A stretch of DNA of 64,000 nucleotides from Bradyrhizobium sp. WSM471 (GCF_000244915.1 NZ_CM001442.1:4588001-4652000), one strand, 5' to 3'. Positions 9,219 through 21,949 are shown, counted from the first letter of the stretch. Numbers and translations: made by a program. The notes: generated from the letters alone by a model not told the origin.

Positions 9219-9444
9219 TGCCTGCTGTGCTGTCTTTTGGAGTCCGGGGCGCCAACCCGGGGGGCGCTAGATTCTTGTTCCGGCTCAGGAACCCATGATA
9301 CGCTTGGGATGGCGTAGTTGACCACAAATTGGCTTGCAACGGGCGAGCCGCGATGGCCATTTTCAGGCATCCGTTCGTCGAAACGCGCATTGCGTCGATT
9401 CATGTTATCTGCGAACGTTTTTGGCAATGGGCAAGGACTCCACT

Positions 9445-9816
9445 ATGACCGCGACGGGGCTTACCGGCCGCTCTGTATTCCTCGTCGAAGACGAGGTGAT
9501 GATCAGGATGATGGTCGCGGACATGCTCGAAGAGCTTGGCTACAAGGTCGCAGCCGAGGCTGGCGACATCAGCGAAGCCATGCGGCTCGCCCAGGCAACC
9601 GAGTTCGACATCGCCATTCTCGACGTCAACGTCAACGGCAAGGTCATCTCGCCGGTCGCCGACGTCATCAAGGCGAAGGGCTGCCCGTTCATCTTCGCGA
9701 CCGGATACGGCTCCTCCGGCCTGCCCGAGCAGTACCGCGATCGGCCGGCGCTTCAGAAGCCGTTTCAGCTCGACGCGCTCGGCAAGACCATCGAAGCCGC
9801 GCTTCGCGGCGGCTAG
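9445..9816 (+). CDS. Stand-alone response regulator receiver protein
   Basis: A single REC domain of 123 aa with no output domain, comparable to DivK/CpdR-type proteins. The acidic pair is in FLVEDE, the phosphoacceptor aspartate in AILDVNVNG, the conserved Thr in FATGYG and the lysine in QKPF. The ATG at 9445 is preferred over those at 9334 and 9427 because AAGGA lies 7 bases upstream of it. It is on the plus strand between pcm and surE, both on minus. The cognate kinase is not identifiable; the hybrid kinase at 24389 is one candidate but distant. Confidence 0.85.
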   Translation: MTATGLTGRSVFLVEDEVMIRMMVADMLEELGYKVAAEAGDISEAMRLAQATEFDIAILDVNVNGKVISPVADVIKAKGCPFIFATGYGSSGLPEQYRDRPALQKPFQLDALGKTIEAALRGG

Positions 9817-9834
9817 GCCCCGTTCCAGTCGGAC

Positions 9835-10602
9835 TTACTTCAGCGTTGCACTCAGCGCCTCGGAAAACGCCTCGTTGGTCCGGTCGAGCCTGAGCGGCGT
9901 GACGGAGACGTAGCGTTCGCGCAGCGCCGCGAGATCGGTGCCTTCAGCGGGCGTATCCATCATCGCAGTGCGCTCGAAGCCGATCCAGAAATAGGGATTG
10001 CCACGGCCGTCCTTGCGCTCGTCGATTTTGAGGAAGCCGAGGTTGCGCTTGCCCTGCCGCGTCACGCGAATGCCCAGCACATCCTCCGGCGCGCAGGCGG
10101 GGAAGTTGACGTTGATGACGGTGTCCTTCGGGATGCCGGCGGCGATCACCTTGCGCAGGATGTCGGGCCCGAATTTGCGCGCAGTGTCCCACAGCGGCCG
10201 GTCGCGGGTCTCGACGCTGAACTCCTGCGACAACGCGAAGGACGGCAGCCCCAGGATGGTGCCTTCCAGTGCACCGGCGATGGTGCCGGAATAGACCACG
10301 TCCTCGGCAACATTGCGGCCCTTGTTGACGCCGGACAGCACGACATCGGGCAGCTTGGCACCGAGGATGTGGCGCGCGCCCATGATGACGCAGTCGGTCG
10401 GCGTGCCGCGCACCGCAAAGTGCCGCGGGCCGACCTCGCGCAGCCGCAGCGGATCGTTCAGCGACAGCGAATGCGACACGCCGGACTGGTCGAGCTCAGG
10501 CGCGACCACCCAGACGTCATCGGACAATGCGCGCGCGATCTCCTCCAGGACCTTGAGGCCGGGGGCGTGGATGCCGTCGTCATTGGTACAGAGAATGCGC
10601 AT
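9835..10602 (-). CDS. surE: 5'/3'-nucleotidase SurE
   Basis: A metal-dependent nucleoside monophosphate phosphatase of 255 aa. The N-terminal MRILCTNDDGIHAPG motif carries the two aspartates that bind the metal, and DCVIMG and SGVNKGRNVAEDVVYSGT complete the active site. It lies upstream of pcm and nlpD and downstream of a small unknown gene and serS, the conserved alphaproteobacterial order. Its stop faces the response-regulator stop at 19 bases distance. Confidence 0.96.
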   Translation of the reverse strand: MRILCTNDDGIHAPGLKVLEEIARALSDDVWVVAPELDQSGVSHSLSLNDPLRLREVGPRHFAVRGTPTDCVIMGARHILGAKLPDVVLSGVNKGRNVAEDVVYSGTIAGALEGTILGLPSFALSQEFSVETRDRPLWDTARKFGPDILRKVIAAGIPKDTVINVNFPACAPEDVLGIRVTRQGKRNLGFLKIDERKDGRGNPYFWIGFERTAMMDTPAEGTDLAALRERYVSVTPLRLDRTNEAFSEALSATLK

Positions 10603-10706
10603 GGGAAAGGTCGATTCCTGAAGCGGGTCTGAGCCGTCTTATCCGGCCGGGGCCGATCAGGCAAACCGGCCGACTGGCGCCGGCACCCGGTTGCCGGCCT
10701 GGCCGG

Positions 10707-11069
10707 CTATCGGCGAACGCGCCATTGCGGCAGGAAGCGCGCCAGCCGGCCCTCCGCGTGCAATTTCATCGCCGGCACGACCGGGCTCACGATGGGAACC
10801 TCGATGACGCCGAGCGCCTCCAGCTGTGCAACGAACGGATCCGCCAACGGCGCCTGCGGAAAGCGTTCGCGTGCCAGCGTCAGTGCCTGGTCGAAATCCG
10901 CGGCATTCACACCGGGCTTGGCCCGCCGGCTCTGGACGAGATGATCGTCCCAGAGCCGCGTGATCTCGATGTCGAGCACGCCACGCAGCCGCTGATCGAC
11001 AGCCTGGATGCCGGCACCCGTCACCGCCCATTGTCTGCCGACCCAGAAGATGTCGCGGTGCAAGGCCAT
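10707..11069 (-). CDS. Hypothetical protein between serS and surE
   Basis: An open frame of 120 aa from the ATG at 11069 (MALHRDIFWVGRQW). It lies on the same strand as serS and surE and fills most of their gap. It has no signal peptide, membrane helix or motif I recognise. Codon use has the high-GC3 pattern of its neighbours, which favours a real gene. A longer start at 11129 is possible but adds Arg/Pro-rich residues of non-coding appearance. Confidence 0.65.
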   Translation of the reverse strand: MALHRDIFWVGRQWAVTGAGIQAVDQRLRGVLDIEITRLWDDHLVQSRRAKPGVNAADFDQALTLARERFPQAPLADPFVAQLEALGVIEVPIVSPVVPAMKLHAEGRLARFLPQWRVRR

Positions 11070-11164
11070 GAACGATCGGTTCGCGTTGTCGGGTGGCCGG
11101 CAGGATAACCGGCCGCCCGCTCTACGCAACCAAACGTTTCGACCGCTTCAGATTGGCGGCACGC

Positions 11165-13504
<2,340 letters not shown>

Positions 13505-13508
<4 letters not shown>

Positions 13509-14080
13509 GACGCTCTGGCGTCCTTGATCGCCTCGGCCGGCGCGGTGTCCTGGATCACCGAATCTTGCGTGGCCGAACCTTGCGCCACCTGCGCCTGCTC
13601 GACCTCACGGGTGATGGCGAGCGGCTCATTCACGGCCGCATGTGCCTCGGCTTCCACGAAGGTCTCGGGCGTCGGCGCTTCGGGCGTGGTGGGCGTCGCC
13701 AGCGCTTCGCTTGAAGTCGCCAGCGCCTCGATTGAAGTCGCCAGCGGTTCGACAGCGGTGGTGGTCGAGGTCTCGGCTGGCTTGTCCAGCGCATCGACGC
13801 GGAGCGCGTCGCTGACGTCTTTCTGAAGCGAAGTCATCAAATTGTTGCCGGCGAATCCGGAAGCTGCTTCCTTGACCTCGTCAAAGCTCTTCTTGAGGTC
13901 GGCCATTTCGGCCTCGCGCATCGCTTCCTGGAATTGCCCCTGGAATTCGGCGGCCATCTTGCGCGCCTTGCCCATCCATTGCCCGACCATGCGCAGCACG
14001 CCCGGCAGCTCTTTCGGGCCGATGGCGATCAGGGCCACGACCCCGATCAGGACCAGTTCACTCCACCCGATGTCGAACAT
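13505..14080 (-). CDS. tatB: Sec-independent protein translocase TatB
   Basis: A protein of 191 aa with the standard TatB start: [26 protein letters not shown], giving one short N-terminal helix, a Gly-Pro hinge and an amphipathic helix. The C-terminal half is a Thr/Glu/Ala-rich disordered tail, longer than in many TatB proteins, containing a tandem peptide repeat around EALATS. Together with TatC it forms the substrate receptor complex. It lies about 90 bases after tatA and overlaps tatC by four bases. Confidence 0.95.
13695..13751. repeat. 21-bp tandem repeat inside tatB
   Basis: About 2.7 copies of a 21-base unit beginning gtcgccagcg at 13695, 13716 and 13737. The period is a multiple of three, so the copies stay in frame and encode a repeated seven-residue peptide in the TatB tail. 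Copy number may vary between strains by slippage. Confidence 0.75.
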
Positions 14081-14169
14081 GAGGTCTTCCGTTCACGCCA
14101 GCAGCAAGCCGGCCCAATCCCTCGCGCGCAGGATCGGGTCCGCTACCCGCGTCTCGCGTGCTCTCTGGC

Positions 14170-14406
14170 TTAGACGGCCTTGCTGCCGACGTCGGACCGT
14201 GCCGCGGTCGGCGCGGCATTGTTGTGCTCGATGGACTTGGCCGGCTCGGGCTTGTCGGCAACCTTGTCGTCGTCCTGCATGCCCTTCTTGAACGCCTTGA
14301 TGCCCTGCGCCACGTCGCCCATCAGATCCGAGATCTTGCCGCGACCGAACAGCAGCAGGACCACTGCGATCACCAGGACCCAGTGCCAAATGCTGAGTGA
14401 ACCCAT
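14170..14406 (-). CDS. tatA: Sec-independent protein translocase TatA/TatE
   Basis: The pore-forming Tat subunit, 78 aa. The N-terminus [20 protein letters not shown] is the single membrane helix, followed by [23 protein letters not shown], the amphipathic helix with the conserved Phe-Gly/Gly-Lys region. The start at 14406 is supported by GGAGG seven bases upstream, in preference to an in-frame ATG at 14421. First gene of the tat operon, downstream of scpB. Confidence 0.95.
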   Translation of the reverse strand: MGSLSIWHWVLVIAVVLLLFGRGKISDLMGDVAQGIKAFKKGMQDDDKVADKPEPAKSIEHNNAAPTAARSDVGSKAV

Positions 14407-14572
14407 CCTGCAACCCTCCAAACGCGCATGGCCGGGGACCGGCCGATCTTCACCGAAACCTAGGCTTGGCAGGTGTCAAAAACAAGGACCAAGGCAGCGC
14501 CAATTCGCTGTTGGCGCTACGTAATTTTGCTAGTGTTAACTGGTCGCAGGTGTCAGGTAAAAGGCCGGGACG

Positions 14573-15325
14573 TCAGTCCTCGCTACCGCCCTCGCCACCC
14601 TCATTGCCGCCTTCCGGCGGCGTCTCGGGCTCAACCGCGGGCGCCAGCGCGAGATCAAGGTCCTCGCCCGGTTCCAGCGGATCCTCGTCCTCCCGCAAAG
14701 TCGGGTCATCCGACGGCGTCGGAACGCTGAATCCGGTCGGCAGACGCGAATCCAGGAGGCCGGTGCCCTTCAGCTCCTCCAGGCCCGGCAGATCGCCAAG
14801 CTGTTCCAGAGTGAACTGCGACAGGAAGTCCTCGGTGGTTCCGAAGGTCAAGGGACGGCCCGGCGTCTTGCGACGGCCGCGCGGCTTGATCCAGCCGGTT
14901 TCCAGCAGCACGTCCAGCGTGCCCTTCGAGGTGACGACGCCGCGGATCTCCTCGATCTCGGCGCGCGTCACCGGCTGGTGATAGGCGATGATCGCCAGCA
15001 CCTCGATCGCGGCGCGCGACAGGCGGCGGGTCTCGGTGCTCTCGCGGGTCATCAGCCAAGCGAGATCGCCCGCCGTGCGGAAGGTCCATTTGTTGGCAAC
15101 CCGCACAAGATTCACGCCGCGCAGGGAATAGTCGGCCTGCAACTGCTCGAGCGCGGCCTTCACGTCCACGCCCTCTGGCATGCGCTTGGCCAGCGTCGCG
15201 GTGTCCAGCGGTTCATTCGAAGCGAACAGCAGCGCTTCCAGCAGCCGCAATTCTTCAGGACGTGCCTGGGACTCGTTCTCCATCGGCTCGGCCTCTTCTA
15301 CCCGCACTTCAGCCAGGCTTGCCAT
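14573..15325 (-). CDS. scpB: Segregation and condensation protein ScpB
   Basis: Non-SMC subunit of the bacterial condensin, 250 aa, with two winged-helix domains at about residues 25-105 and 105-185. The characteristic LSRAAIEVLAIIAYHQPVTRAEIE region at the start of the second is clear. The last 60 residues are an acidic Glu/Pro/Gly-rich tail beyond the usual fold. The ATG at 15325 is preferred over 15346 because AAGGAGA stands seven bases before it. It follows scpA by 21 bases; the two bind Smc together. Confidence 0.95.
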   Translation of the reverse strand: MASLAEVRVEEAEPMENESQARPEELRLLEALLFASNEPLDTATLAKRMPEGVDVKAALEQLQADYSLRGVNLVRVANKWTFRTAGDLAWLMTRESTETRRLSRAAIEVLAIIAYHQPVTRAEIEEIRGVVTSKGTLDVLLETGWIKPRGRRKTPGRPLTFGTTEDFLSQFTLEQLGDLPGLEELKGTGLLDSRLPTGFSVPTPSDDPTLREDEDPLEPGEDLDLALAPAVEPETPPEGGNEGGEGGSED

Positions 15326-15346
15326 GGCAGATTCTCCTTGTTGCAC

Positions 15347-16186
15347 TTAAGCGACCGGCGCATCGGGCGCAGGAGCTGCGTCCATGACCGGCTTGGGGCG
15401 CCCCTTCCGGAAATAGATGGGCGCAAACGCCTCTTTCTGATTCAGCTCGAGCTGACCTTCGCGCACCAGCTCAAGCGCAGCCGCGAAGCTCGAGGCGAGC
15501 ACCGTCGCGCGCTGCGTCGGATCGGCGACATGCTGCAGCAGAAAATCGTCGAGAACGCCCCAATCGTCTTGCTCGCTGATGCTGCCGACCAGCCGCTCCA
15601 GCGTGGCGCGCGCCTCGGCGAGCGACCACACCGTGCGCTTGGCCAGATGCACGCTCGCCAGCACGCGCGACTGGCGCTGCGCGGCATAAGCGGTGAGCAG
15701 GTCATAGAGCGTTGCGGTGTATTTCGGATGCTTGATCTCGGCGATCTGCTCGGGCTCGCCGCGCGGGAAGATGTCGCGCAGCAATTGCTGTCTGTTCATC
15801 AGCCGGTTGGCGGCTTCACGAATGGCCTCCAGCCGGCGCAGGCGGTTGGCGAGCGCCGTCGCCATCTGCTCGGCGCTCGGGCCTTCCGCACTCGGCGGCT
15901 CCGGCAGCAGCAGGCGAGATTTCAGAAAGGCGAGCCAGGCCGCCATCACGAGATAGTCGGCGGCAAGCTCGAGGCGGATCTTTCGCGCGGCTTCGATGAA
16001 GTGGAGATACTGGTCGGCGAGCGCCAGGATCGAGATCTTGGCGAGATCGACCTTCTGCTGCCGCGCCAGGGCGAGCAGCAGGTCGAGCGGACCCTCATAA
16101 CCCTCGACGTCCACCACCAACGCCGGCTCACCCTCGGCGAGCTCTGCGGGCCGCCCGGTTTCAAACGATAGGATTTCTGCGGTCAT
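15347..16186 (-). CDS. scpA: Segregation and condensation protein ScpA
   Basis: The kleisin subunit of Smc-ScpAB, 279 aa. The N-terminal signature YEGPLDLLLALARQQKVDL (about residues 29-47) that binds the Smc neck is well conserved. The C-terminal winged helix, which would bind the Smc head, is around residues 195-260. Its start overlaps the nagZ stop by four bases (ATGA), so nagZ, scpA and scpB are probably one operon, as is common in alphaproteobacteria. Confidence 0.95.
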   Translation of the reverse strand: MTAEILSFETGRPAELAEGEPALVVDVEGYEGPLDLLLALARQQKVDLAKISILALADQYLHFIEAARKIRLELAADYLVMAAWLAFLKSRLLLPEPPSAEGPSAEQMATALANRLRRLEAIREAANRLMNRQQLLRDIFPRGEPEQIAEIKHPKYTATLYDLLTAYAAQRQSRVLASVHLAKRTVWSLAEARATLERLVGSISEQDDWGVLDDFLLQHVADPTQRATVLASSFAAALELVREGQLELNQKEAFAPIYFRKGRPKPVMDAAPAPDAPVA

Positions 16187-17211
16187 GCCGATGCCGTGTT
16201 TGCCCGTGCGATCAATGCGTCCAGTTCGACGCGCGCGGCCGCGCGATCGAACGGTTGCGGTCCTTTACGCGCCGCGAGCGCGGCGTTCGCCCGCTCCAGC
16301 GCCCTGCCCGCCAGTTCGGGTGTCTGGCCGGCGACCTCACGCATCTCCTCGATGTTGCCGTTGCAATGCAGGGCCATGTCGCAGCCGGCCGCAAATATCG
16401 CGCGGGTCCGCTCGGCGATATTGCCCGACAGTGCATTCATCGACACGTCATCACTCATCAACAAACCCTGGAACCCGATTGTGCCGCGAATCACCTCAGC
16501 GATCATTGTCGCAGATGTCGTCGCCGGATGGGCGGGGTCGACTGCGCTAAACACAACATGTGCAGTCATGGCCATCGGCAAATCTGCCAGCGGCTTGAAT
16601 GCCGCGAAGTCGGTGCGATCCAGTTCGTCTCGCGACGTGTCGACCGTCGGCAGATTGAAATGGGTATCGGCCGTAGCTCGGCCATGGCCGGGGATGTGCT
16701 TGAGGACCGGCAACACGCCGCCCTCTTCCAGGCCCTCGGTGACCGCGCGGGCGATCGCGGCGACCTTTCCCGGTTCGGTGCCGTAAGCCCTGTTCCCGAT
16801 GACGGCGTTGGCGCCAGCCACGGGCACATCAGCCAGCGGCAAGCAATCCACGGTAATGCCGAGATCGGCGAGATCGGCCGCGATCAGCCGGGCGCTGAGG
16901 CGCGCCGCAGTCAGCCCGAGCGCCGAATCAGTATCGTAGAGCCCGGCGAAAATAGCGCCCGGCGGATAGACCGGCCAATGCGGCGGCCCCAGGCGCTGCA
17001 CCCGTCCACCCTCCTGGTCGATCAGAACAGGGGCATCAGCGAAACCCGCGACCGCCCGTAATTCCGCAACGAGCGCAGCAACTTGAGCCGGCGTCTCGAC
17101 ATTGCGCTTGAAGAGGATGAAGCCCCACGGGCGTTCGCTGCGGATAAACTCCCGCTCGGCGGCGGTTAGTTCCGTTCCGGAAACGCCGGTAATGAAAGCC
17201 CGCGTGCTCAT
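16183..17211 (-). CDS. nagZ: Beta-N-acetylhexosaminidase NagZ (GH3)
   Basis: A cytoplasmic glycoside hydrolase family 3 enzyme of 342 aa that removes GlcNAc from anhydro-muropeptides during cell-wall recycling. Visible family motifs are the substrate loop KHIPGHGRATADTH (Lys and His that bind the sugar, and the flexible catalytic His), LIDQEGGRVQRL near residue 62, and LLMSDDVSMNAL with the nucleophile aspartate at about 250. It lies between the SPOR-domain gene and scpA and is coupled to scpA by a four-base overlap. Confidence 0.95.
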   Translation of the reverse strand: MSTRAFITGVSGTELTAAEREFIRSERPWGFILFKRNVETPAQVAALVAELRAVAGFADAPVLIDQEGGRVQRLGPPHWPVYPPGAIFAGLYDTDSALGLTAARLSARLIAADLADLGITVDCLPLADVPVAGANAVIGNRAYGTEPGKVAAIARAVTEGLEEGGVLPVLKHIPGHGRATADTHFNLPTVDTSRDELDRTDFAAFKPLADLPMAMTAHVVFSAVDPAHPATTSATMIAEVIRGTIGFQGLLMSDDVSMNALSGNIAERTRAIFAAGCDMALHCNGNIEEMREVAGQTPELAGRALERANAALAARKGPQPFDRAAARVELDALIARANTASA

Positions 17212-17256
17212 ACGGCCGATTAACCCTGACCCGCGGGAGGGTCAAGGAAACGGCCG

Positions 17257-18813
17257 TTAATTCCTCTGGACGAAGCAGGCAGACAGGCCAGCGGATTTCA
17301 AACTGTTGCAGGCCTGGTTCGCCTCTTCGAGCGAGCCGTAGGGACCAGCGAAGGCGCGATAGACGATTCCCTTGCCCTTGTCGGTGAGGTCGACCCGCTT
17401 GACCACCGGTGCGCGGGAGCCCAGCACGCTGCCGTACTTGCTCTGAAGCACCCGGTAGGAGGCGTGGGCGCTATCCTCGGTCTGCTGCGAGGAGACCTGC
17501 ACGACGTAGCCGCCACCACTGCTGCTAGGGGGCGCAATTTGCGTCGGATTGGTCGCAGCCATCCGCTGCGGCGGCTCCGCAGCCGGCGCCGATTGCGGCG
17601 CCAGCGATAGCGGCTGATTGGCACTTGCATTGGCCGAGGTTGGCGGCGTGCGCGGTGCAGCAACGGGCTTCGGGAGAGGTGCCGGCTTCGCGGCCGTGGC
17701 GGCTTGTGAGGCCGTGGCGTCGGTCTGATCGCCCTTCACGGCCACGGTCCTGATCGCACGCGGCGAATTGTTCGGCAGCGTGCCGTTGCTCGAATTCGGG
17801 CCCGCGCTCGACAGCGGGATGCTGGACGGCGACACGCTCGCGACCGGCGGCGGGTTCGCGTTCTGGTTCAGCGGCGGGAACACCACGCGGGGACCTCCCG
17901 CCTTGGCGTTGACGTCGACAGGCGCCTCCTCGCGCGGCACGATCTTCTCGGTGCCATCTCCGGTGACCATGCGGTCCGGCACCTTGGCCGAGGAGTCCGA
18001 CGGCGCCGGCACGATTTTGGTCGGCGTGTTGTCGGCCTTGATGATCGGCGGCTCGCCGCTACGGGGCGAGCCCACATAGGTCTTGTAGGCGAACGCGGCA
18101 CCGGTCCCGACCACGGCAAGCGCCAGGATCGCCGCGACCGTCATCATGCCGCCGCGCTGCTTCTTCGGCTCGTCGAGATCGGCCTCGGGGTAGTCGCTCT
18201 GGAACGCGTAGGGATCGTCGGGATAGGCGGGATCGCGCTGATAGTCCTGCTCGCCCGCCTCCAGCCGTCCGTAGAGCGCATCGTCGTAGCGCGCCGGATC
18301 GGGCTGCTGATAGGCTTGCTCCTGGTAAGCCTGATCGTGCTGCTGGTAGGCCTGATCCTGATAGGCAGGAGCTTGATAAGCAGGAGCTTGATAGCCCTGA
18401 TCCGGATAGGCCTGCGGCTGACGAAAATCAGGTTCGGGCTCGGGCGCGGTCGGCTGGGCTGAATAACGATGCAGTGGATGAACCGGGTTTACGGAAGCGG
18501 GATAGGGCTCGGCTGGCGCCGTCTGCGGCTGCACATTGGCGCGCCGCATCCATGAGGGCGGCCCGGGCGGCGGCGGTGGGGCCTGCTCGGCATAGTCCTG
18601 CTGGTCATCGTCCTGGCGATAGTCGTCCTGATAGCTCTGGACGGGCGCGGGCGCTGCTGGCGGGTGCGCGCCCGGTCGCCCCTGCGCTGCGAACGGATCG
18701 GTCTGCCCGATCAGACGTGCAAGTTCGGCCAAGGGATCGCCGCCCCCATGCTGATCGCCACCGCGACCATAGTCATCGGAAGGAAACGGTCTGTCCTGAT
18801 ATCGTTCGGCCAT
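17257..18813 (-). CDS. SPOR domain-containing membrane protein
   Basis: A protein of 518 aa. A long Gln/Tyr/Pro/Asp-rich cytoplasmic N-terminus (to about residue 215) contains short repeats of the YQAPAYQ and QAYQQ type. One membrane helix follows (MMTVAAILALAVVGTGAAFA), then a Pro/Ala/Ser-rich periplasmic linker, and a C-terminal SPOR domain in the last 80 residues (YVVQVSSQQT to the end). SPOR domains bind denuded glycan strands at the septum, so a division role is likely. The ATG at 18813 (MAERYQDRPF) is chosen over 18888. It lies between argS and nagZ, a conserved position. Confidence 0.9.
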   Translation of the reverse strand: MAERYQDRPFPSDDYGRGGDQHGGGDPLAELARLIGQTDPFAAQGRPGAHPPAAPAPVQSYQDDYRQDDDQQDYAEQAPPPPPGPPSWMRRANVQPQTAPAEPYPASVNPVHPLHRYSAQPTAPEPEPDFRQPQAYPDQGYQAPAYQAPAYQDQAYQQHDQAYQEQAYQQPDPARYDDALYGRLEAGEQDYQRDPAYPDDPYAFQSDYPEADLDEPKKQRGGMMTVAAILALAVVGTGAAFAYKTYVGSPRSGEPPIIKADNTPTKIVPAPSDSSAKVPDRMVTGDGTEKIVPREEAPVDVNAKAGGPRVVFPPLNQNANPPPVASVSPSSIPLSSAGPNSSNGTLPNNSPRAIRTVAVKGDQTDATASQAATAAKPAPLPKPVAAPRTPPTSANASANQPLSLAPQSAPAAEPPQRMAATNPTQIAPPSSSGGGYVVQVSSQQTEDSAHASYRVLQSKYGSVLGSRAPVVKRVDLTDKGKGIVYRAFAGPYGSLEEANQACNSLKSAGLSACFVQRN

Positions 18814-18952
18814 CGTGATGATGCGTCCCTTCGGGAAAACCGCGCGCCCCTCGACCAAGGCACGGTTTTCGACCCACAAGGCTTTCAACCAAGTCTAAGC
18901 GATCCGGCTTCTGCCGGTTACCCCCGAAATCCCTTAAGTAGTTCGCCCCAAA

Positions 18953-20743
18953 CTACCGCATCTCGTCCGGAGCATGGACGCCGAGGATGGCGAGGCCCGA
19001 TGCCAGGACAGAGACGACGCCCTGGACCATGGCCAGCCGCGCCTTCGTTAGATCTGCATCATTATTGATAATGAAGCGTAAATAGGGCAAATCGCGCCCC
19101 TTCGTCCAAAGTGCATGAAATTCGCTGGCTAAATCATAGAGATAGAAGGCAATTCGGTGCGGCTCGTGGGCGCTTGCTGCCGCCTCCAGCATGCGCGGAA
19201 AAATTGCGAGCCGCTTAAGAAGGTCGAGTTCAGCCGGGTCCGACAGCCGTTCCACCGCCGACTCACCGAGCCAGGCGATGCGCGTTTCCGTGTCCTCCGG
19301 GAGTTCCGGGAACAGCTCGGTCCGGGCGTTGCGGAAGATCGAATGGCCGCGGGCGTGGCCATACTGCACGTAGAACACCGGGTTGTCGCGCGACTGTTCC
19401 ATGACCTTGGCGAGATCGAAGTCGAGCACCGCGTCGTTCTTGCGGTAGAGCATCATGAAGCGGACGGCGTCCTGGCCGACTTCATCCACCACCTCACGCA
19501 AGGTGACGAAGTCCCCGCTCCGCTTGGACATTTTCACCGGCTCGCCGTTGCGCAGCAATTTCACGAGCTGGACGATCTTGACGTCGAGCGCCCCCTTGCC
19601 GGAGGTGGTCGCCTTCACCGCCGCCTGCATACGCTTGATGTAGCCGCCATGGTCGGCGCCCCAAACGTCGATCATCTCCGCGAAATCGCGGTCGAACTTG
19701 TTCTTGTGGTAGGCGATGTCGGCGGCGAAGTAGGTGTAGGAATTATCCGACTTGACCAGCGGGCGATCGACGTCGTCGCCATAGGCGGTCGCCTTGAACA
19801 GCAGCTGCTCGCGATCTTCCCAATCCTCGGCCGGGGCGCCCTTTGGCGGCGGCAGACGGCCCTGGTAGACGTCGCCCTTGGCGCGCAGGAAATCGATGGT
19901 CTCGGCGACCTTGTTGTTGCCAGCGTCCTGCAGCGACCGCTCGGAGAAGAACACGTCGTGACGGATGTTGAGCGCGGCAAGATCGTCCTTGATCTCGTCC
20001 ATCATCATTGCGATCGCCTTGGCGCGAACCGTCGGCAGCCATTGCGCCTCGCTCATGGCGAGCAGCTTGTCGCCATGCTCCTGCGCCAGGGCCTGCCCGA
20101 CCGGCTTCAGATAGTCGCCGGGATAAAGGCCTTCCGGGATCGCGCCGATGTCCTCGCCGAGCGCCTCGCGATACCTGAGGAAGGCGGAACGTGCGAGCAC
20201 GTCGACCTGCGCGCCGGCGTCGTTGATGTAATATTCCCGCGTGACGTCACGGCCTGCGAATTCAAGCAGGCTCGCCAGCGCGTCGCCGAACACGGCGCCG
20301 CGGCAATGGCCGACATGCATCGGTCCGGTCGGGTTGGCGGAGACATATTCGACGTTGACCTTGGAGCCGCCGCGGACGCGGCCGTAATCGGCGCCCTCGC
20401 GCAGCACGGTCCGTAGCGCCTCGGCCCATGCGGCCGGCTTCAGCGTCAGGTTGATGAAGCCCTGACCGGCGACGTCGACCTTGGCGATCAGCGCATCCGC
20501 GCGCAGCCGTTCGGCGATCTGCTCGGCGAGGTCGCGCGGCTTTGCCTTTGCCTCTTTCGCAAGCACCATGGCCGCGTTGGTCGCCATGTCGCCATGGGAA
20601 GCATCGCGCGGCGGCTCGACCACCACGCGCGAGAAATCGATGCCCTCTGGCCAGTTGGCTTCCGCCGCGAGCGCGCGGCAGACCGCGTGCACGCGTGCGA
20701 GCACGTCGGCGAACAGGTGCAGTGCTGAGGATGTGTCGGGCAT
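18953..20743 (-). CDS. argS: Arginyl-tRNA synthetase
   Basis: Class I synthetase of 596 aa that charges tRNA-Arg. The N-terminal Add-1 domain (about residues 1-100) is followed by the HIGH-type signature [19 protein letters not shown] (HVGH). The KMSKS-type loop is [13 protein letters not shown] near residue 410, and the C-terminal anticodon-binding domain ends in the usual [10 protein letters not shown]. Length is typical. It follows dgt by nine bases and precedes the SPOR gene. Confidence 0.97.
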   Translation of the reverse strand: MPDTSSALHLFADVLARVHAVCRALAAEANWPEGIDFSRVVVEPPRDASHGDMATNAAMVLAKEAKAKPRDLAEQIAERLRADALIAKVDVAGQGFINLTLKPAAWAEALRTVLREGADYGRVRGGSKVNVEYVSANPTGPMHVGHCRGAVFGDALASLLEFAGRDVTREYYINDAGAQVDVLARSAFLRYREALGEDIGAIPEGLYPGDYLKPVGQALAQEHGDKLLAMSEAQWLPTVRAKAIAMMMDEIKDDLAALNIRHDVFFSERSLQDAGNNKVAETIDFLRAKGDVYQGRLPPPKGAPAEDWEDREQLLFKATAYGDDVDRPLVKSDNSYTYFAADIAYHKNKFDRDFAEMIDVWGADHGGYIKRMQAAVKATTSGKGALDVKIVQLVKLLRNGEPVKMSKRSGDFVTLREVVDEVGQDAVRFMMLYRKNDAVLDFDLAKVMEQSRDNPVFYVQYGHARGHSIFRNARTELFPELPEDTETRIAWLGESAVERLSDPAELDLLKRLAIFPRMLEAAASAHEPHRIAFYLYDLASEFHALWTKGRDLPYLRFIINNDADLTKARLAMVQGVVSVLASGLAILGVHAPDEMR

Positions 20744-20752
20744 GGGCGCCGC

Positions 20753-21949
20753 CTAACGCAAATCCGGGGTCGAGTCAAAGAGCCGCTGGTGCTCGGTCAG
20801 GGCGAAACGGTCGGTCATTCCGGCAATGAAATTCCCGATCCGGCGAGCCCGGTCGCCCTCATTGTCCGCCTCCGCCCCGACCAGCCATTCCGGCGGCAGT
20901 TCGCCGGGCGATTTGAGGTATTTCGCGAACAGGTCGAACAGGATCTGTTCCGCCTCGCCCATCACCCGCATGACCCGTTTGTGGCGGTACATGTGCTGAT
21001 AGAGAAAGCGCTTGATGGCGGCCTCCTCCTCGGCGACCTCGGCGGGGAACGCGATCAGTGCCCGGCTCTGCTGGCGCACGTCCTGGGCGGATTGCGGTTT
21101 CACGGCGGCAAGGTTTGTCTGCGCCTCGGCGAACACGGCACCGATCAGGTGCGAGATCAGCTCGCGCACCAGCTCGGCGCCGCGCCTGACGTCTTCGAGA
21201 TCGGGGTAATGCGCAGCAGTCTCGGCGATGATCTCCGCGGTCAGCGGCATCACCTTAAGGTCGTCGAGGTGGAACAGGCCGGCGCGCAGGCCGTCGTCGA
21301 TGTCATGGGCATCATAGGCGATGTCGTCGGCGATCGCGGCGACCTGTGCCTCCAGTGAGGCGAAACTCCACAATTCGAGATCGTAGGTCTTGACGTAGTC
21401 GGCGATGCCGACGGGAATGCCGTGCTCGCGATAACGCCCGACCGGCGCACCGCTGCGATCGGTCAGCGGGCCGTTGTGCTTGACGATGCCCTCCAGCGAT
21501 TCCCAGGTCAGGTTGAGTCCGTCGAATTCGGGATAACGGTGTTCCAGCGCCGCAACGACGCGGAGCGTCTGGGCGTTGTGGTCGAAGCCGCCAAAATCCG
21601 TCAGGCAGGCGTCCAGCGCCCGCTCGCCGGCGTGCCCGAACGGGGGATGGCCGAGGTCGTGGGCGAGCGCGAGGGTTTCCGTGAGGTCCTCGTCCAGCCC
21701 GAGCTGCCGCGCCAGCGCCCGGGCGATCTGGGCCACCTCCAGCGAATGGGTCAGCCGGGTGCGGTAGTGGTCGCCCTCGTGGAACACGAATACCTGGGTC
21801 TTGTACTTCAGCCGGCGGAACGCGGTGGAGTGGATCACCCGGTCGCAATCCCGCCGGAACGGGCTGCGGGTCCGGCTCGGCGGTTCCGCGGCCAACCGGC
21901 CGCGACTGCGCTCGGGGTCGCAGGCATAGGGCGCGTGGGGGGCAGCCAT
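20753..21949 (-). CDS. dgt: Deoxyguanosinetriphosphate triphosphohydrolase-like protein
   Basis: An HD-superfamily enzyme of 398 aa that removes triphosphate from dNTPs. The metal ligands are in [14 protein letters not shown] (His) and [15 protein letters not shown] (His-Asp and a further His), followed by a distant Asp in [13 protein letters not shown]. The RDRD-like N-terminal block [20 protein letters not shown] is typical of this branch. The start at 21949 or 21961 (two ATGs four codons apart) cannot be decided. It is divergent from erpA and upstream of argS. Confidence 0.92.
   Translation of the reverse strand: MAAPHAPYACDPERSRGRLAAEPPSRTRSPFRRDCDRVIHSTAFRRLKYKTQVFVFHEGDHYRTRLTHSLEVAQIARALARQLGLDEDLTETLALAHDLGHPPFGHAGERALDACLTDFGGFDHNAQTLRVVAALEHRYPEFDGLNLTWESLEGIVKHNGPLTDRSGAPVGRYREHGIPVGIADYVKTYDLELWSFASLEAQVAAIADDIAYDAHDIDDGLRAGLFHLDDLKVMPLTAEIIAETAAHYPDLEDVRRGAELVRELISHLIGAVFAEAQTNLAAVKPQSAQDVRQQSRALIAFPAEVAEEEAAIKRFLYQHMYRHKRVMRVMGEAEQILFDLFAKYLKSPGELPPEWLVGAEADNEGDRARRIGNFIAGMTDRFALTEHQRLFDSTPDLR

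Noticed and set aside
9219..9444. EcfG-type general-stress promoter before the response regulator
   Set aside because: A GGAAC element is present, but the matching CGTT is absent at the required distance.
13690..13760. CRISPR-like tandem repeat in tatB
   Set aside because: Units abut without spacers and encode a peptide repeat in frame.
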